NCBI RefSeq assembly: GCF_900115975.1
Contig: NZ_FOYM01000011.1
Location: 1-64,000, forward strand
Origin: Desulfoscipio geothermicus DSM 3669
GTDB taxonomy: Bacteria; Bacillota; Desulfotomaculia; Desulfotomaculales; Desulfallaceae
DNA: 64,000 bases
Reading direction: 5' to 3'
Below, piece by piece: positions 20,027 through 28,949 of this stretch (the first letter of the stretch is position 1; every line of letters begins with the position of its first letter). The translations under genes and the position numbers were made by a program. The notes under the pieces were generated by a model, which worked only from the letters and a program-made list of their open reading frames with translations, was not told the origin of the DNA and did no database searches.

Positions 20027-20833
20027 ATGATACGGGTATTCAGGATAAAAGGCCGGGCGGTACTGTTTTTGGCGGTGTTGATCATAGCAGGCTATTACAC
20101 TGCCGGCGCGGTGGCGGAGCGTTTGGAAAACCGCCGGGTGGCAGCGCTGTCCTGGTCGGTGGCCAATAAGCTGATCGTGGTGGATCCGGGGCACGGTGGG
20201 ATTGATCCCGGTTCCAAGGGGCCGGGCGGAGCAATAGAGAAGGAGATTACCCTGGAGGTTGCGCGCAAGCTGGCCCATGTACTGGGGCAGGCCGGAGCGG
20301 TGGTGCTGCTGACCAGGGAGACGGATGTCGATCTCAGCGACCCGGGCGGCGGGCGATTAATCGACCGTAAAAGGCAGGACCTGTCCAGGCGGGTGGCCCT
20401 GGCCAACGATCGTAAGGCCGATGCATTTATCAGTGTGCACGTAAACAGCTTCAAGTCCGGTCCCCGGGAACACGGGGCCCAGACTTTTTACCAGCCCGGT
20501 TCGGAAGAGGGCGCCAAGCTGGCTAAATTGGTTCAGTCTGAGTTGGTGCGGCTGTTGAAAAATACGCACCGCAAAGCCAAGGCCGTGGACTATTACACCA
20601 CCCGCAATGCAAAAATGCCGGCGGTTATTGTCGAAATCGGCTTCATCAGCAATGCCAGGGAAGAAAAGCTGATGTGCGATAAAGATTACCAGGGGAAACT
20701 GGTTTATGCTATATATTCAGGTATTGTAAAATATTTTGCGGAAGGTTCCACGGCTACCAGCGGCCCACTGAACCAGGAAAAAACGTTGGAAACATTCATG
20801 AGAAATGAAGGAAAGGTTTACGGCGCGCCGTAA
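20027..20833 (+). CDS. cwlD: N-acetylmuramoyl-L-alanine amidase, CwlD type
   Basis: 268 residues with an N-terminal membrane anchor (about residues 8-27) followed by an Amidase_3 domain. Zinc and catalytic residues are visible in VVDPGHGGIDPG, IEKEITLEV, ISVHVNSF and VIVEIGFISN. In Bacillus, CwlD cleaves stem peptides so that spore cortex muramic lactam can form. Location next to rpsI matches cwlD in many spore formers. ATG 20027 follows GGGAGGGG; the upstream open frame crosses the rpsI terminator region and is unlikely to be coding. Confidence 0.9.
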   Translation: MIRVFRIKGRAVLFLAVLIIAGYYTAGAVAERLENRRVAALSWSVANKLIVVDPGHGGIDPGSKGPGGAIEKEITLEVARKLAHVLGQAGAVVLLTRETDVDLSDPGGGRLIDRKRQDLSRRVALANDRKADAFISVHVNSFKSGPREHGAQTFYQPGSEEGAKLAKLVQSELVRLLKNTHRKAKAVDYYTTRNAKMPAVIVEIGFISNAREEKLMCDKDYQGKLVYAIYSGIVKYFAEGSTATSGPLNQEKTLETFMRNEGKVYGAP

Positions 20834-20842
20834 ATCAGAAAA

Positions 20843-20887
20843 CGGCTTTGGGCTGACTGCCTGCGGTCAGGTCCGAAAGCCGCTTTT
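20843..20887 (+). terminator. Terminator of cwlD
   Basis: CGGCTTTGG pairs with CCGAAAGCCG around an inner TGAC/GTCA stem, followed by CTTTT. Confidence 0.8.
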
Positions 20888-20908
20888 GCGCGATAGTCCC
20901 GCCGGGAA

Positions 20909-20939
20909 CAAAAAAAAGCCGGGAGATAAACTCCGGCTT
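20909..20939 (-). terminator. Terminator of the TetR gene
   Basis: On the minus strand AGCCGGAG pairs with CTCCCGGCT, followed by a run of eight T. It overlaps the 3' end of the TetR gene by a couple of bases. Confidence 0.85.
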
Positions 20940-21564
20940 AAATATATTTTACGGGAAAGGGTTCGATTTTAACGTCCGGGGCTGACAGGGCTTGTGCCAG
21001 CAGGTTGTAAACCGGTATGATTTGATCCTTCAGACTATAATGCCGTTGCGACATCACCCAGGAGGTGGCAACTTCATCCATGGTGCCGAAAATCATTTGC
21101 CTGGCCAGCTTGGGGTTGATGTCCTGCCGGAAAACATTGGACCTGACACCTTCATTAAAAATTTCTTCAATAATTTTAAAATACTTCTTGAGCGGCGCGG
21201 CTATGCCCTCGCGGATGGAGGCGTTGGACTGGCGCAGCTGAATCTGCACCACCAGCGCCAGGTGCCGATCGGCTTCCAAAAGGTTGAAGTGCAGGCTGAT
21301 TAGCTTGGCCAGCTTGGCAAAGGGATTTTGCATATCATTCAATTCCTTGCGGGCGCCGGCTGTAAAATCACCCATTTTGACCTGGAATAATGATATCAGC
21401 AAATCCTCTTTGTTTTTAAAGTAAAGGTAGATGGTGCCGTCTGCCACCCCGGCTTCCCTGGCTATTTTGGATACCTGGGAGTTATGGTAGCCATTCTCCG
21501 CAATAACCTTGACGGCTGCTTCAATGATGGCGTTATATTTTTCTCCTGTGCGTTTGGCGGCCAT
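20938..21564 (-). CDS. TetR/AcrR-family regulator, FadR-like
   Basis: 208 residues. The N-terminal helix-turn-helix domain covers about residues 10-55 (AVKVIAENGYHNSQVSKIAR, GVADGTIYLYFKNKEDLL), followed by an all-helical ligand domain resembling the YsiA/FadR group that binds long-chain acyl-CoA. It is encoded just downstream of the fadN-thiolase-acyl-CoA dehydrogenase operon on the same strand. Its likely operator is the perfect palindrome at 27338-27357 before fadN; this link is inferred from context. GGGAGGAGGTGG precedes the ATG. Confidence 0.88.
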   Translation of the reverse strand: MAAKRTGEKYNAIIEAAVKVIAENGYHNSQVSKIAREAGVADGTIYLYFKNKEDLLISLFQVKMGDFTAGARKELNDMQNPFAKLAKLISLHFNLLEADRHLALVVQIQLRQSNASIREGIAAPLKKYFKIIEEIFNEGVRSNVFRQDINPKLARQMIFGTMDEVATSWVMSQRHYSLKDQIIPVYNLLAQALSAPDVKIEPFPVKYI

Positions 21565-21599
21565 GTGCCACCTCCTCCCTTATTTTTAAAAAAGCGCCC

Positions 21600-21645
21600 G
21601 GGGGAATTCGCGGGTCTTATGGCCCCCGAATTCCCTAGATAACCT
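21600..21645 (-). other. Intergenic hairpin between acyl-CoA dehydrogenase and TetR genes
   Basis: GGGGGAATTCG and CGAATTCCC form an inverted repeat around GCGGGTCTTATGGCCC, which itself can pair (GGG/CCC). There is no T-run on the minus strand beyond TTTTTTAAAA further on, so it may be a partial terminator or mRNA processing site separating the operon from the regulator. Confidence 0.45.
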
Positions 21646-21681
21646 CAGTCGGTCATGGGTGGCGCTTGGAGGGGTTACCAA

Positions 21682-23436
21682 TCAGACCACGTATTTCCCG
21701 GCGTCCAGAACCTTGGCGGCAATTTTCCGGCGGATGCCGATTAGGTTGACAGGCTGGTACTTGGCCAGTCGTTTGGCGATGCTCAGGTTGGTGCGCAGCA
21801 TGTCGCCGGCTTCAAACATATAGGCCAGCGCCTGCTTGGCCCAAGCATCCAGCTTCGGGAACGCATCGTATACATAGGCCAGTGCCAGTTCTACTTTAGT
21901 TTCCGCGTTTTCGGGGTTATTGTCAAGGGCTTTCTTGGCCCGCAGCAGGGCGCTTTCCATGGCGTAGATTTCAATGGCCATGTTAGCCATAATTTCAATA
22001 ATTTCTTGTTCCTTGACGATTTTTTGCATGTACTTTTGCGCTGCGGTGCCGCCAACCATCAGGAACAGCTTCTTGGCCCGGTCTACCATGTCGAATTCGA
22101 TCTCCAGCGGGGCTTCATCCCCGGTTGGCATTTTGGCGCGCAGCGAAGTCACCTCGGCGGCCAGGGCCTGGGCGGCTTGCAGCAGCGGGAGCTGGCCTTT
22201 CATGCCGCGGCGGAGCAGGGTGCCGGGGATAATCAGGCGGTTGACTTCGTTGGTGCCTTCAAAAATCCGGTTGATCCTGGCGTCACGATAGAAACGCTCG
22301 GCCGGGAATTCCTGAGTGTAGCCATAACCGCCGTGTATTTGTACGCATTCGTCAACCGCGTAATCCAGGGTTTCTGAAGCGTGCACCTTGGCGATGGAGC
22401 ATTCAATGGCATAATCCTCAATGGCGGCGCCGATTTCCTTGCCGTCGGTTTCGTCTTCCAGCACTTCTTCAATTTCCCCCACCATGCGATAAAGCAAACT
22501 TTCCGACGCGTAAGTTTTGGCGGCCACCTGGGCGATCTTGTTTTTAATCATCCCGAACTTGGCTAAAGGAAGTCCGAATTGCTGGCGTTCCAGCGCATAC
22601 TTGGCGGCAACGGCCAGGGCCGCCTTGGAGGAACCGACAGCGCCCGCACCGAGCTTATAGCGACCGATGTTCAGGATATTGAAGGCAATAACATGGCCCT
22701 TGCCGATTTCGCCCAGCACGTTTTCCACGGGCACCTTGGCATCTTCAAAGATTAACGAGCAGGTCGAAGAACCCTTGATACCCAGTTTCTTTTCTTCAGC
22801 GCCCACGGAAAATCCGGGGGTGTCTCGATCCACTATAAAAGCAGTGAATTTTTCGCCGTCAATCTTGGCGTAAGTGATAAACACATCGGCAAAACCGGCA
22901 TTGGTGATAAATATTTTTTCACCGTTCAGGATATAGTATTTACCGTCCTCGGAAAGTACCGCCTTGGTCCGGGCACCCAGGGCGTCCGAGCCGGCCATGG
23001 GTTCGGTGAGAGCGTACGCAGCCACAAGTTTACCGGTGGCCAGGCCGGGCAAGTATTTTCTCTTTTGTTCTTCGGTGCCAAAAAGGATGATGGGCAGCGA
23101 GCCGATGCCGGTGTGGGCGCCGTGGCTGACTGCGAAGGAACCGCCGGCGGATACGTTTTCGGCGATGATGGCCGAGGCAATTTTACCCATTTCATCGCCT
23201 TCGTACTCCTCCGGAACGTCAGCGGACAAAAGCCCCAGTTCGCCTGCTTTTTCCAGCATAGACCGCATCAGGCCCTCTTTTTGTTTATCCAGCTCTTCTA
23301 TATTGGGAACGATTTCATTTTCCACAAAGTCTGCCACGGTGTCAGCAATCATTTTGTGTTCATCGGCAAAATCTTCAGGAGTAAAAATCTTGTCAGGCTC
23401 GATATTTTCCAGCAAAAACATGGCACCCTTTTGCAT
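21682..23436 (-). CDS. fadE: Acyl-CoA dehydrogenase, FadE type with C-terminal extension
   Basis: 584 residues, longer than the usual 380-residue enzyme and like the Bacillus FadE (YusJ) form. Residues about 25-400 carry the dehydrogenase fold, with YALTEPMAGSDA (FAD/substrate loop) and FEGTNEVNR, which contains the probable catalytic glutamate. The remaining 180 residues are a helical extension. It oxidises acyl-CoA to trans-2-enoyl-CoA in beta-oxidation, passing electrons to an ETF not encoded here. It is the last gene of the fadN-fadA-fadE set. AAAGGGG lies nine bases before the ATG. Confidence 0.93.
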   Translation of the reverse strand: MQKGAMFLLENIEPDKIFTPEDFADEHKMIADTVADFVENEIVPNIEELDKQKEGLMRSMLEKAGELGLLSADVPEEYEGDEMGKIASAIIAENVSAGGSFAVSHGAHTGIGSLPIILFGTEEQKRKYLPGLATGKLVAAYALTEPMAGSDALGARTKAVLSEDGKYYILNGEKIFITNAGFADVFITYAKIDGEKFTAFIVDRDTPGFSVGAEEKKLGIKGSSTCSLIFEDAKVPVENVLGEIGKGHVIAFNILNIGRYKLGAGAVGSSKAALAVAAKYALERQQFGLPLAKFGMIKNKIAQVAAKTYASESLLYRMVGEIEEVLEDETDGKEIGAAIEDYAIECSIAKVHASETLDYAVDECVQIHGGYGYTQEFPAERFYRDARINRIFEGTNEVNRLIIPGTLLRRGMKGQLPLLQAAQALAAEVTSLRAKMPTGDEAPLEIEFDMVDRAKKLFLMVGGTAAQKYMQKIVKEQEIIEIMANMAIEIYAMESALLRAKKALDNNPENAETKVELALAYVYDAFPKLDAWAKQALAYMFEAGDMLRTNLSIAKRLAKYQPVNLIGIRRKIAAKVLDAGKYVV

Positions 23437-23463
23437 AATTGCATACCCCTTTCATTTATTGTA

Positions 23464-23548
23464 AGATACAGAATACAGAATTCAGAATATGGAGCCAAAA
23501 TAATACTTGTTATGCTGAATTCTGACTCCTGTATTCTGACTTCTGTGT
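23464..23548. repeat. Inverted CAGAATA-type repeat between thiolase and acyl-CoA dehydrogenase genes
   Basis: The left half has ACAGAATACAGAATTCAG and the right half its diverged reverse complement (CTGAATTCTGACTCCTGTATT), built of about 7-base units CAGAATA/CAGAATT/CAGAAGT. The RNA would form a long hairpin inside the operon. It has the look of a dispersed short repeat. Confidence 0.7.
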
Positions 23549-23549
23549 T

Positions 23550-24725
23550 TTAAATCCTTTCAAACACGGCGGCTGCGCCCATGCCACCGCCGATGCACAT
23601 GCTGACCACGCCGTAACGGGCATTGATCCTTTGCATCTCATACATTAACTGGGTGGTGAGTTTTGAACCGGTGCAGCCCAGCGGGTGCCCCAGCGCCACT
23701 GCTCCGCCGTTGGGGTTAACCTTGGCGGGATCCAGTTCCAGCACCTTGATACAGGCCAGTGCCTGGGCGGCAAAGGCTTCGTTCAGTTCAAACACATCCA
23801 CCTGGTCTTTGGTAATGCCGGCCAATTTCAGCGCCTTGGGAATGGCCACGGTGGGGCCGATACCCATTACTTCCGGCGGGCAGCCGCCCACGGCGTAAGA
23901 ACGGAATACGGCCAATGGTTTAAGCCCAAGGGATTCGGCCTTTTCCCGGCTCATAATCATAACCGCGGCGGCACCGTCACTGGTTTGGGAACTGTTTCCG
24001 GCGGTTACCGATCCGCCTGTCTTGAATACCGGACGCAATTTGGCCAGAGTTTCCATGCTGGTACCTGGTCTTACACCTTCGTCCGTATCGAAGACAATGG
24101 ATTTTTCCGTGAGTTTTCCTTTGGCCCGGGTCTTGGTGGTCACTGTTAAGGGAACTATTTGCTCCTTGAATCGTCCTTCTTGAATAGCCCTGGCCGCTTT
24201 GGCATGGCTGCCCACGGAAAACTCGTCCTGCATTTCCCGGGTGATGCCGTATTGCTCGGCCACGTTTTCAGCCGTCAGGCCCATGCCCATGTACGCTTCG
24301 GGGCATATTTCCATCAGTTCCGGGTCGGGCATGGCCTTGTTGCCGCCCATAGGCACGATACTCATACTTTCCACGCCGCCGCAGAGGTAAACATCGGCAA
24401 AACCGGCCATCACCCGGGTGGCACCGATGGCGATGGACTCCAGGCCGGAGGAGCAAAAACGGTTTACTGTGGCGCCGGATACCGTATTGGGCAATCCGGC
24501 CTTGAGCACGAGCATACGGCCGAGGTTCATGCCCTGTTCGGCTTCCGGGAATGAGCAGCCGACAATAAAATCATCTATTTCAGCGGGGTCAAGACCGGGT
24601 GTTCTGTTCAGCAATTCCTTTATCACTTCGGCTCCCATATGTTCGGGGCGGGTTTTTTTCAAAGTGCCCCGGGGTGCTTTACCAACCGCAGTACGTACTG
24701 CACTGACGATTACAGCTTCTCGCAT
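23550..24725 (-). CDS. fadA: Acetyl-CoA acyltransferase (3-ketoacyl-CoA thiolase)
   Basis: 391 residues. The nucleophilic cysteine is in [15 protein letters not shown], the catalytic histidine in [12 protein letters not shown], and the second cysteine in [15 protein letters not shown]. The enzyme cleaves 3-ketoacyl-CoA to acetyl-CoA in the last step of beta-oxidation. It starts 12 bases after fadN behind AGGGGGG, clearly in the same operon. Confidence 0.94.
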   Translation of the reverse strand: MREAVIVSAVRTAVGKAPRGTLKKTRPEHMGAEVIKELLNRTPGLDPAEIDDFIVGCSFPEAEQGMNLGRMLVLKAGLPNTVSGATVNRFCSSGLESIAIGATRVMAGFADVYLCGGVESMSIVPMGGNKAMPDPELMEICPEAYMGMGLTAENVAEQYGITREMQDEFSVGSHAKAARAIQEGRFKEQIVPLTVTTKTRAKGKLTEKSIVFDTDEGVRPGTSMETLAKLRPVFKTGGSVTAGNSSQTSDGAAAVMIMSREKAESLGLKPLAVFRSYAVGGCPPEVMGIGPTVAIPKALKLAGITKDQVDVFELNEAFAAQALACIKVLELDPAKVNPNGGAVALGHPLGCTGSKLTTQLMYEMQRINARYGVVSMCIGGGMGAAAVFERI

Positions 24726-24737
24726 TTTCCTACCCCC

Positions 24738-27161
24738 CTAATTTCTCAGCGGTTTGTTGTATTTCAGCATGTATCTCATCCGGTCCAGGGTTTTGGGCTC
24801 ACCCAACAGGCTCAGGAATGCTTCCCGCTCGAGGTCCAGAAGATCCTGCTCGGTAACTTCGGTGCCCGGTGTTACACCGCCGCCAGTGAGAATATAAGCC
24901 ACTTTCTTGGCAATTTTGGCGTCATGTTCGCTGATTTGCTTGCCCCAGAGCAGGGTCTGGATGCCCAGTTCAATGGCTGCGTAACCGGCGTTACCCACAG
25001 CCTGCATCTTCTTGGGCTGTAGGGGCTTGAAACCATTTGCGGCCATTTGCAGTACCATGCGCTTGGCGTCGCCGATGATCCGATCGCGGTTGGGACTGAC
25101 CCGGTCGGTCGGGCGCATGTAGCCGAACTTGATGGCCTCGTAACCGCTGGTGGCTACTTTGGCCATGGCAATGTTTTCAAAGGCCCGGTTGATCATGGGC
25201 TGAACGGTGTTAGTGCCACCGGTAGTAACCTGGCTTTTGGGCGGCATCAATTCCGCGGCCCGGAAAGCGAGTTCTTTGCATCCGCCGCCACCGGGCACCA
25301 AGCCGACGCCGACTTCCACCAGGCCCATGTAGGTTTCACCCGCCGCGTTGACCCGGTGCGCATGCAGGCATACTTCGCAGCCTCCGCCCACGGTCATGCC
25401 GTGCGGCGCCGCTACCACGGGCTTCTTGCAGTACTTGAGGCGCATGTTGGCTTTCTGGAACTCATCCACCATGATGTCCAGTTCATCAAATTCGTCGTCT
25501 TCAGCTTCCATGAGAATAAGGAACAGGTTCGCCCCCACGGAGAAATGCTGGCCGAAGTTGCCGATGACCAGACCCTCATAATTTTGTTCAACTTCCTTAA
25601 CAGAATAGTTAATCATGTTGACGATATCATCGCCAATGGCATTGGCTTTGCTGTGGAACTCCAGGCAAGCCACGCCGTCGCCGATATCAATCAAGCTGGC
25701 GCCGCTGTTGGACTTTATGACTTTATTTTGTTCCTTGAGCGGGGCCAGGAAAATGATGCCTTCGGGAATACGTTCCCGGACACTTTCTTTGCTGTTTTGC
25801 TCAAAGTAATAGCGATAGCCGTCTTTCTTTTCATAGAAACCGGTGCGCCCGGCAGCCAGCAGTTCTTCCACCACTTTGGGCACAGTGCCGCCTTCGGCCT
25901 TGATGCGGTCCGCCACTTCCTGCACACCCAGGATGTCCCAGACTTCAAACGGGCCGAAATCCCAGTTGAAGCCCCACTTCATGGCGTCATCTATGGATTG
26001 GATGTCATCGGCGATTTCACCCAGCAGGTTGGCGGCGTAAACGATAGTCTCTTTTTGCACGCGCCAGGCAAATTCGGCGCCCTTGTCCTTGCCGAATACC
26101 AGGGTCTTCATTTGCTTGGCGGGCTTGCCGGCCTGCTTGGCCGCTTCCAGTGACGCAAACTTGGGTTTTTCCTTGGGCCGGTACTCCATGGCGTTGTAGT
26201 CCAAAACCAGAATTTCCCGACCTTTGTCGGTTTTTACCTTTTTGTAAAAGCCTTGTTTGGTTTTGTCGCCCAGCCACTTGTTTTCCAGCATTTTTTGGAG
26301 GAATTCGGGCGTTTCAAAGACGGCTTTTTCGGCGGGTTCGGTGGCCACGTCGTAAACGTTTTTGGCCACATGCACCATCACGTCAAGGCCCACCATGTCC
26401 AGGGTGCGGAAAGATGCGCTCTTGGGCCGGCACAGCGCCCGTCCGGTCAGCGCGTCCACTTCTTCCACGGTCAGGCCGAAATCGAGCATGGCCTTGATGG
26501 TGGCGCACATGCCGTAAACGCCGATGCGGTTGGCGATGAAGTTGGGGGTATCCTTGCAGATAACCACACCCTTGCCCAGGATCCGCTCGCCGAAGTCACG
26601 CATGAATTCCAGCACTTCCGGCAGGGTCTCACTGCAGGGAATCAGTTCCAGGAGTTTCATATAACGGGGCGGGTTGAAGAAGTGCGCGCCCAGGAAATGC
26701 TGTTTGAACTCCTGAGACAACCCCTCGCACATTTTGTTGATGGAAATGCCCGACGTGTTGGAAGCAACTATGCTGCCGGGACGGCGTACTGCTTCCACCT
26801 TCTTGAACAGGCTTTGCTTGATGTCCAGCCTTTCCACGACCACTTCAATAATCCAGTCGCACTCCGCCAGTACATCCATGTTGTCTTCAAAGTTGCCGGG
26901 GGTTAACAGCGCCGCGTTTTCCGGTACGTAGAACGGTGCCGGTTTGGCCTTGAGCATGGCCCCGATAGCGCCCGTCGCCAGCCGGTTTCTGACCTGCGGG
27001 CTTTCCAGGGTTAACCCCTTTTTCTCCTCTTCCGGAGTCAGTTGGTTGGGTACGATGTCCAGCAGGTAGGTAGGGATGCCCACGTTGGCCAGGTGTGCGG
27101 CAATGGTCGCGCCCATTACGCCGGCACCCAAAACGGCGGCTTTGTTGATGCTGCGCTTCAT
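24738..27161 (-). CDS. fadN: 3-hydroxyacyl-CoA dehydrogenase / enoyl-CoA hydratase, FadN type
   Basis: 807 residues. The N-terminal half is the NAD-dependent dehydrogenase (AAVLGAGVMGATIAAHLANVG, then NFIANRIGVYG), and the C-terminal half is a crotonase domain (FSVGANLFLI, PHGMTVGGGCEVCLHAHRV, VGLVPGGGGCKE). This order is that of Bacillus FadN and the reverse of enterobacterial FadB. It catalyses hydration and dehydrogenation in beta-oxidation. AAAGGAGGAACCGG precedes the ATG. It is the first gene of the operon; the palindromic operator lies 177 bases upstream. Confidence 0.94.
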   Translation of the reverse strand: MKRSINKAAVLGAGVMGATIAAHLANVGIPTYLLDIVPNQLTPEEEKKGLTLESPQVRNRLATGAIGAMLKAKPAPFYVPENAALLTPGNFEDNMDVLAECDWIIEVVVERLDIKQSLFKKVEAVRRPGSIVASNTSGISINKMCEGLSQEFKQHFLGAHFFNPPRYMKLLELIPCSETLPEVLEFMRDFGERILGKGVVICKDTPNFIANRIGVYGMCATIKAMLDFGLTVEEVDALTGRALCRPKSASFRTLDMVGLDVMVHVAKNVYDVATEPAEKAVFETPEFLQKMLENKWLGDKTKQGFYKKVKTDKGREILVLDYNAMEYRPKEKPKFASLEAAKQAGKPAKQMKTLVFGKDKGAEFAWRVQKETIVYAANLLGEIADDIQSIDDAMKWGFNWDFGPFEVWDILGVQEVADRIKAEGGTVPKVVEELLAAGRTGFYEKKDGYRYYFEQNSKESVRERIPEGIIFLAPLKEQNKVIKSNSGASLIDIGDGVACLEFHSKANAIGDDIVNMINYSVKEVEQNYEGLVIGNFGQHFSVGANLFLILMEAEDDEFDELDIMVDEFQKANMRLKYCKKPVVAAPHGMTVGGGCEVCLHAHRVNAAGETYMGLVEVGVGLVPGGGGCKELAFRAAELMPPKSQVTTGGTNTVQPMINRAFENIAMAKVATSGYEAIKFGYMRPTDRVSPNRDRIIGDAKRMVLQMAANGFKPLQPKKMQAVGNAGYAAIELGIQTLLWGKQISEHDAKIAKKVAYILTGGGVTPGTEVTEQDLLDLEREAFLSLLGEPKTLDRMRYMLKYNKPLRN

Positions 27162-27723
27162 TCTTCCGGTTCCTCCTTTTACTGCATAATTTGCTTGCTG
27201 CGCCGCACCGGGAGGTGCGGAGGGTAATAAATAAAAAGCATAAATTCCAACATTTAAAATTAAATATTAATTTGTAAAATTCAAAAATTGTTGCGAAAAA
27301 AAATCGCCATCTAAACCAAAGTCATTTCCATTTTTTGCTGACTGAACGTTCAGTCAGTTTATAGTCATAAGATATTGCATTTCATCTTAAAAATCAATAG
27401 GACCAACCAGTCAAAATTAACCGTTTAACTCCGCTGAACAACCATTCATAGCTTAGTATCAACCATTAACCACTCAAAAAGGATGTTTCGCGGAAAAATT
27501 ATGGAGTCTTGGGCAAAGGGTCTTTCTTTGGACAAGATCAATGCTTTAGCTGTATAAATTAATAAATTAAGTAACCTTTTTGCCATAATTTACATATGGT
27601 ACAACAGCAAATTTGCATTCAGGTACAAACGTGCTTTGTAAAGTGTTCAAAAAAGTTTAGCTATAGCGAGCTTAAGTATTGTAGAAGGTAATTTTAATGA
27701 AATTAAAGGAGTTATTTGATCAT
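27162..27723. other. AT-rich non-coding region before fadN
   Basis: About 560 bases, markedly AT-rich compared with its surroundings. It holds the fadN leader and operator (27338-27357) and a stretch from 27430 to 27720 in which I see no gene or strong structure. A run of ACCA/ATTAACC-like words at 27400-27475 resembles degenerate short repeats. A 40-codon frame from ATG 27697 on the plus strand overlaps the FlhB-like gene antisense and was not accepted. Confidence 0.5.
27338..27357 (-). promoter_or_regulatory. Perfect 20-nt palindrome, probable TetR/FadR operator
   Basis: CTGACTGAACGTTCAGTCAG is identical to its reverse complement. This form (TGAnTGAnnnnTCAnTCA) is typical of TetR-family and FadR-like operators controlling fatty acid oxidation genes. 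TATAAA lies directly beside it on the minus strand, so binding would block the fadN promoter. The pairing with the TetR gene at 20938-21564 is inferred. Confidence 0.8.
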
Positions 27724-28002
27724 TTAGCTTTTCCGGTCTATCCGGGCAACAAAAACCAGTATTTGCGCCACTGCTTCGTACAGTTCCGGCGGAATTTCCG
27801 TATTGACGCCCAGCTTGCATAAAGTTTCGGCCAGGACGGCATCCTCGTAAACGGGTATGCCGTGTTGTTCGGCTAATTCCTTGATAGTGCGGGCCAGTTC
27901 TCCCCTCCCCGCCGCCGTAATCCGGGGGGCGTTGTCTTTTTCGGATTCGTATTTAAGGGCGGCGGCGTAACGGTTTTTTTTATTTTTGTTTTTATCTTCC
28001 AT
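27724..28002 (-). CDS. FlhB C-terminal-domain protein (YlqH/EscU-like)
   Basis: 92 residues. The sequence YAAALKYE, DNAPRITAAGRGELA, IKELAEQHGIPVYED and LAETLCKL matches the cytoplasmic C-terminal domain of the flagellar export switch protein FlhB, without its membrane domain and without the NPTH cleavage motif in usual form (here DNAPR). Similar stand-alone proteins (YlqH in Bacillus) occur beside a FliK-like partner, as here. It may modulate flagellar export; function is not established. Confidence 0.8.
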   Translation of the reverse strand: MEDKNKNKKNRYAAALKYESEKDNAPRITAAGRGELARTIKELAEQHGIPVYEDAVLAETLCKLGVNTEIPPELYEAVAQILVFVARIDRKS

Positions 28003-28067
28003 GCATATCTACCCGCCTTTGTATTTTTACGCAAAATGTTTCCTCCCCTGACATAACTCGCCGAAAA

Positions 28068-28631
28068 TTAAACTTTACGGTCCAGCAAGCCGGGGGAGGC
28101 ATAGCCGGCCTGTAGGGGGCGGAAGTTGTGGTGCAGGGCGGTGCAGCGGATGGTGACATTTGGGAAACCCGTCTGTTGCAATTGTTGTTTCAACTCGTCC
28201 CATCGGGGGGCCAGCCGTGCGGAGATTTTTTCATTTTCCGTATGGCAGAAAATATTAATTGTTTCCGCCTGCCGGGTCAGCGTAAAAAACAGACGGCCCA
28301 GGCTGCGGGTGGACAGGCTGAATATAATGCCAATTTCTTTTTTTCCGTCCCGCCCTCTGTTTTGATCATCTTCGGCCCGGCGAAAGGCAAAAAATTGCGC
28401 GTCCGGAAAGAGGGGGCTTTTCAGTGGCAGGGGAAGCAGCACCGGTTCGCTGTTTTCCGCGGTCCGGTGGCGGGGAGCTGCAGCTTCCGCATCGGCAGCG
28501 GTTGAGGGCGGCGGGTGGGGCCGGGCGATGGTTTTGCCGGCGGCCTGCTCCTCCCGGGGCGCCTGTTTCTGATTTTGCTGCTCGCTCAGGATGATGTTGA
28601 GCAATATGGGAATAACACCGGAAATCTGCAT
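28068..28631 (-). CDS. FliK C-terminal-like protein (YlqG-like partner of the FlhB-C protein)
   Basis: 187 residues. It starts MQISGVIPILLNIILSEQ, then a low-complexity proline/alanine region (about 20-65), then a globular part with IGIIFSLSTRSLGRLFFTLTR and INIFCHTENEKISARLAPRWDELKQQLQQ that resembles the hook-length control (FliK) C-terminal domain. It is encoded 65 bases before the FlhB-C-like gene on the same strand. No other flagellar genes are in the window. AAAGGAG precedes the ATG. Confidence 0.65.
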   Translation of the reverse strand: MQISGVIPILLNIILSEQQNQKQAPREEQAAGKTIARPHPPPSTAADAEAAAPRHRTAENSEPVLLPLPLKSPLFPDAQFFAFRRAEDDQNRGRDGKKEIGIIFSLSTRSLGRLFFTLTRQAETINIFCHTENEKISARLAPRWDELKQQLQQTGFPNVTIRCTALHHNFRPLQAGYASPGLLDRKV

Positions 28632-28949
28632 GGATGCAACTCCTTTGGTTAATATGATTGGCTTACACCAGCGACATTGCGTCCTGAATTTAGTATAAAG
28701 GATGTTGAGCCTGGAAAAAAGTGCAATATATTTAGCTGTTTTTTATCACTGTCGCATAAATACGTGTAAATTTTCAAAAAAGGTATTACCTATTTCCCCA
28801 TGGGCGCAAGTATTTTTTTGACCAGGCAGGATTTTACACGGCAACCAAGAAACTTTCATGCAAAATGGCAAATAACTTAAGGTAGAGTATTTGCTGGATA
28901 TTAAAGAACAATTGCCGGTTACAATATAAGGCAAAAATGAGGTAAAAAA
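28632..28949. other. Non-coding region between divergent genes
   Basis: 318 bases between the FliK-like gene (minus) and the LysE-type gene (plus). A possible -10 for the minus strand (TATACT, 28697-28692) is visible without a good -35. A 62-codon minus-strand frame at 28746-28934 has no ribosome binding site and no family resemblance. I see no other structure. Confidence 0.5.

Noticed and set aside
25047-26153. 368-codon plus-strand frame
   Set aside because: Antisense to fadN; shadow frame with no ribosome binding site or family motif.
27697-27819. 40-codon plus-strand frame starting MKLKELFDHL
   Set aside because: It runs into the FlhB-like gene on the opposite strand and its second half is simply the antisense of that gene. 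The start context is fair, but there is no other support.
28746-28934. 62-codon minus-strand frame
   Set aside because: No ribosome binding site, unusual composition and no resemblance to a known protein; treated as non-coding.
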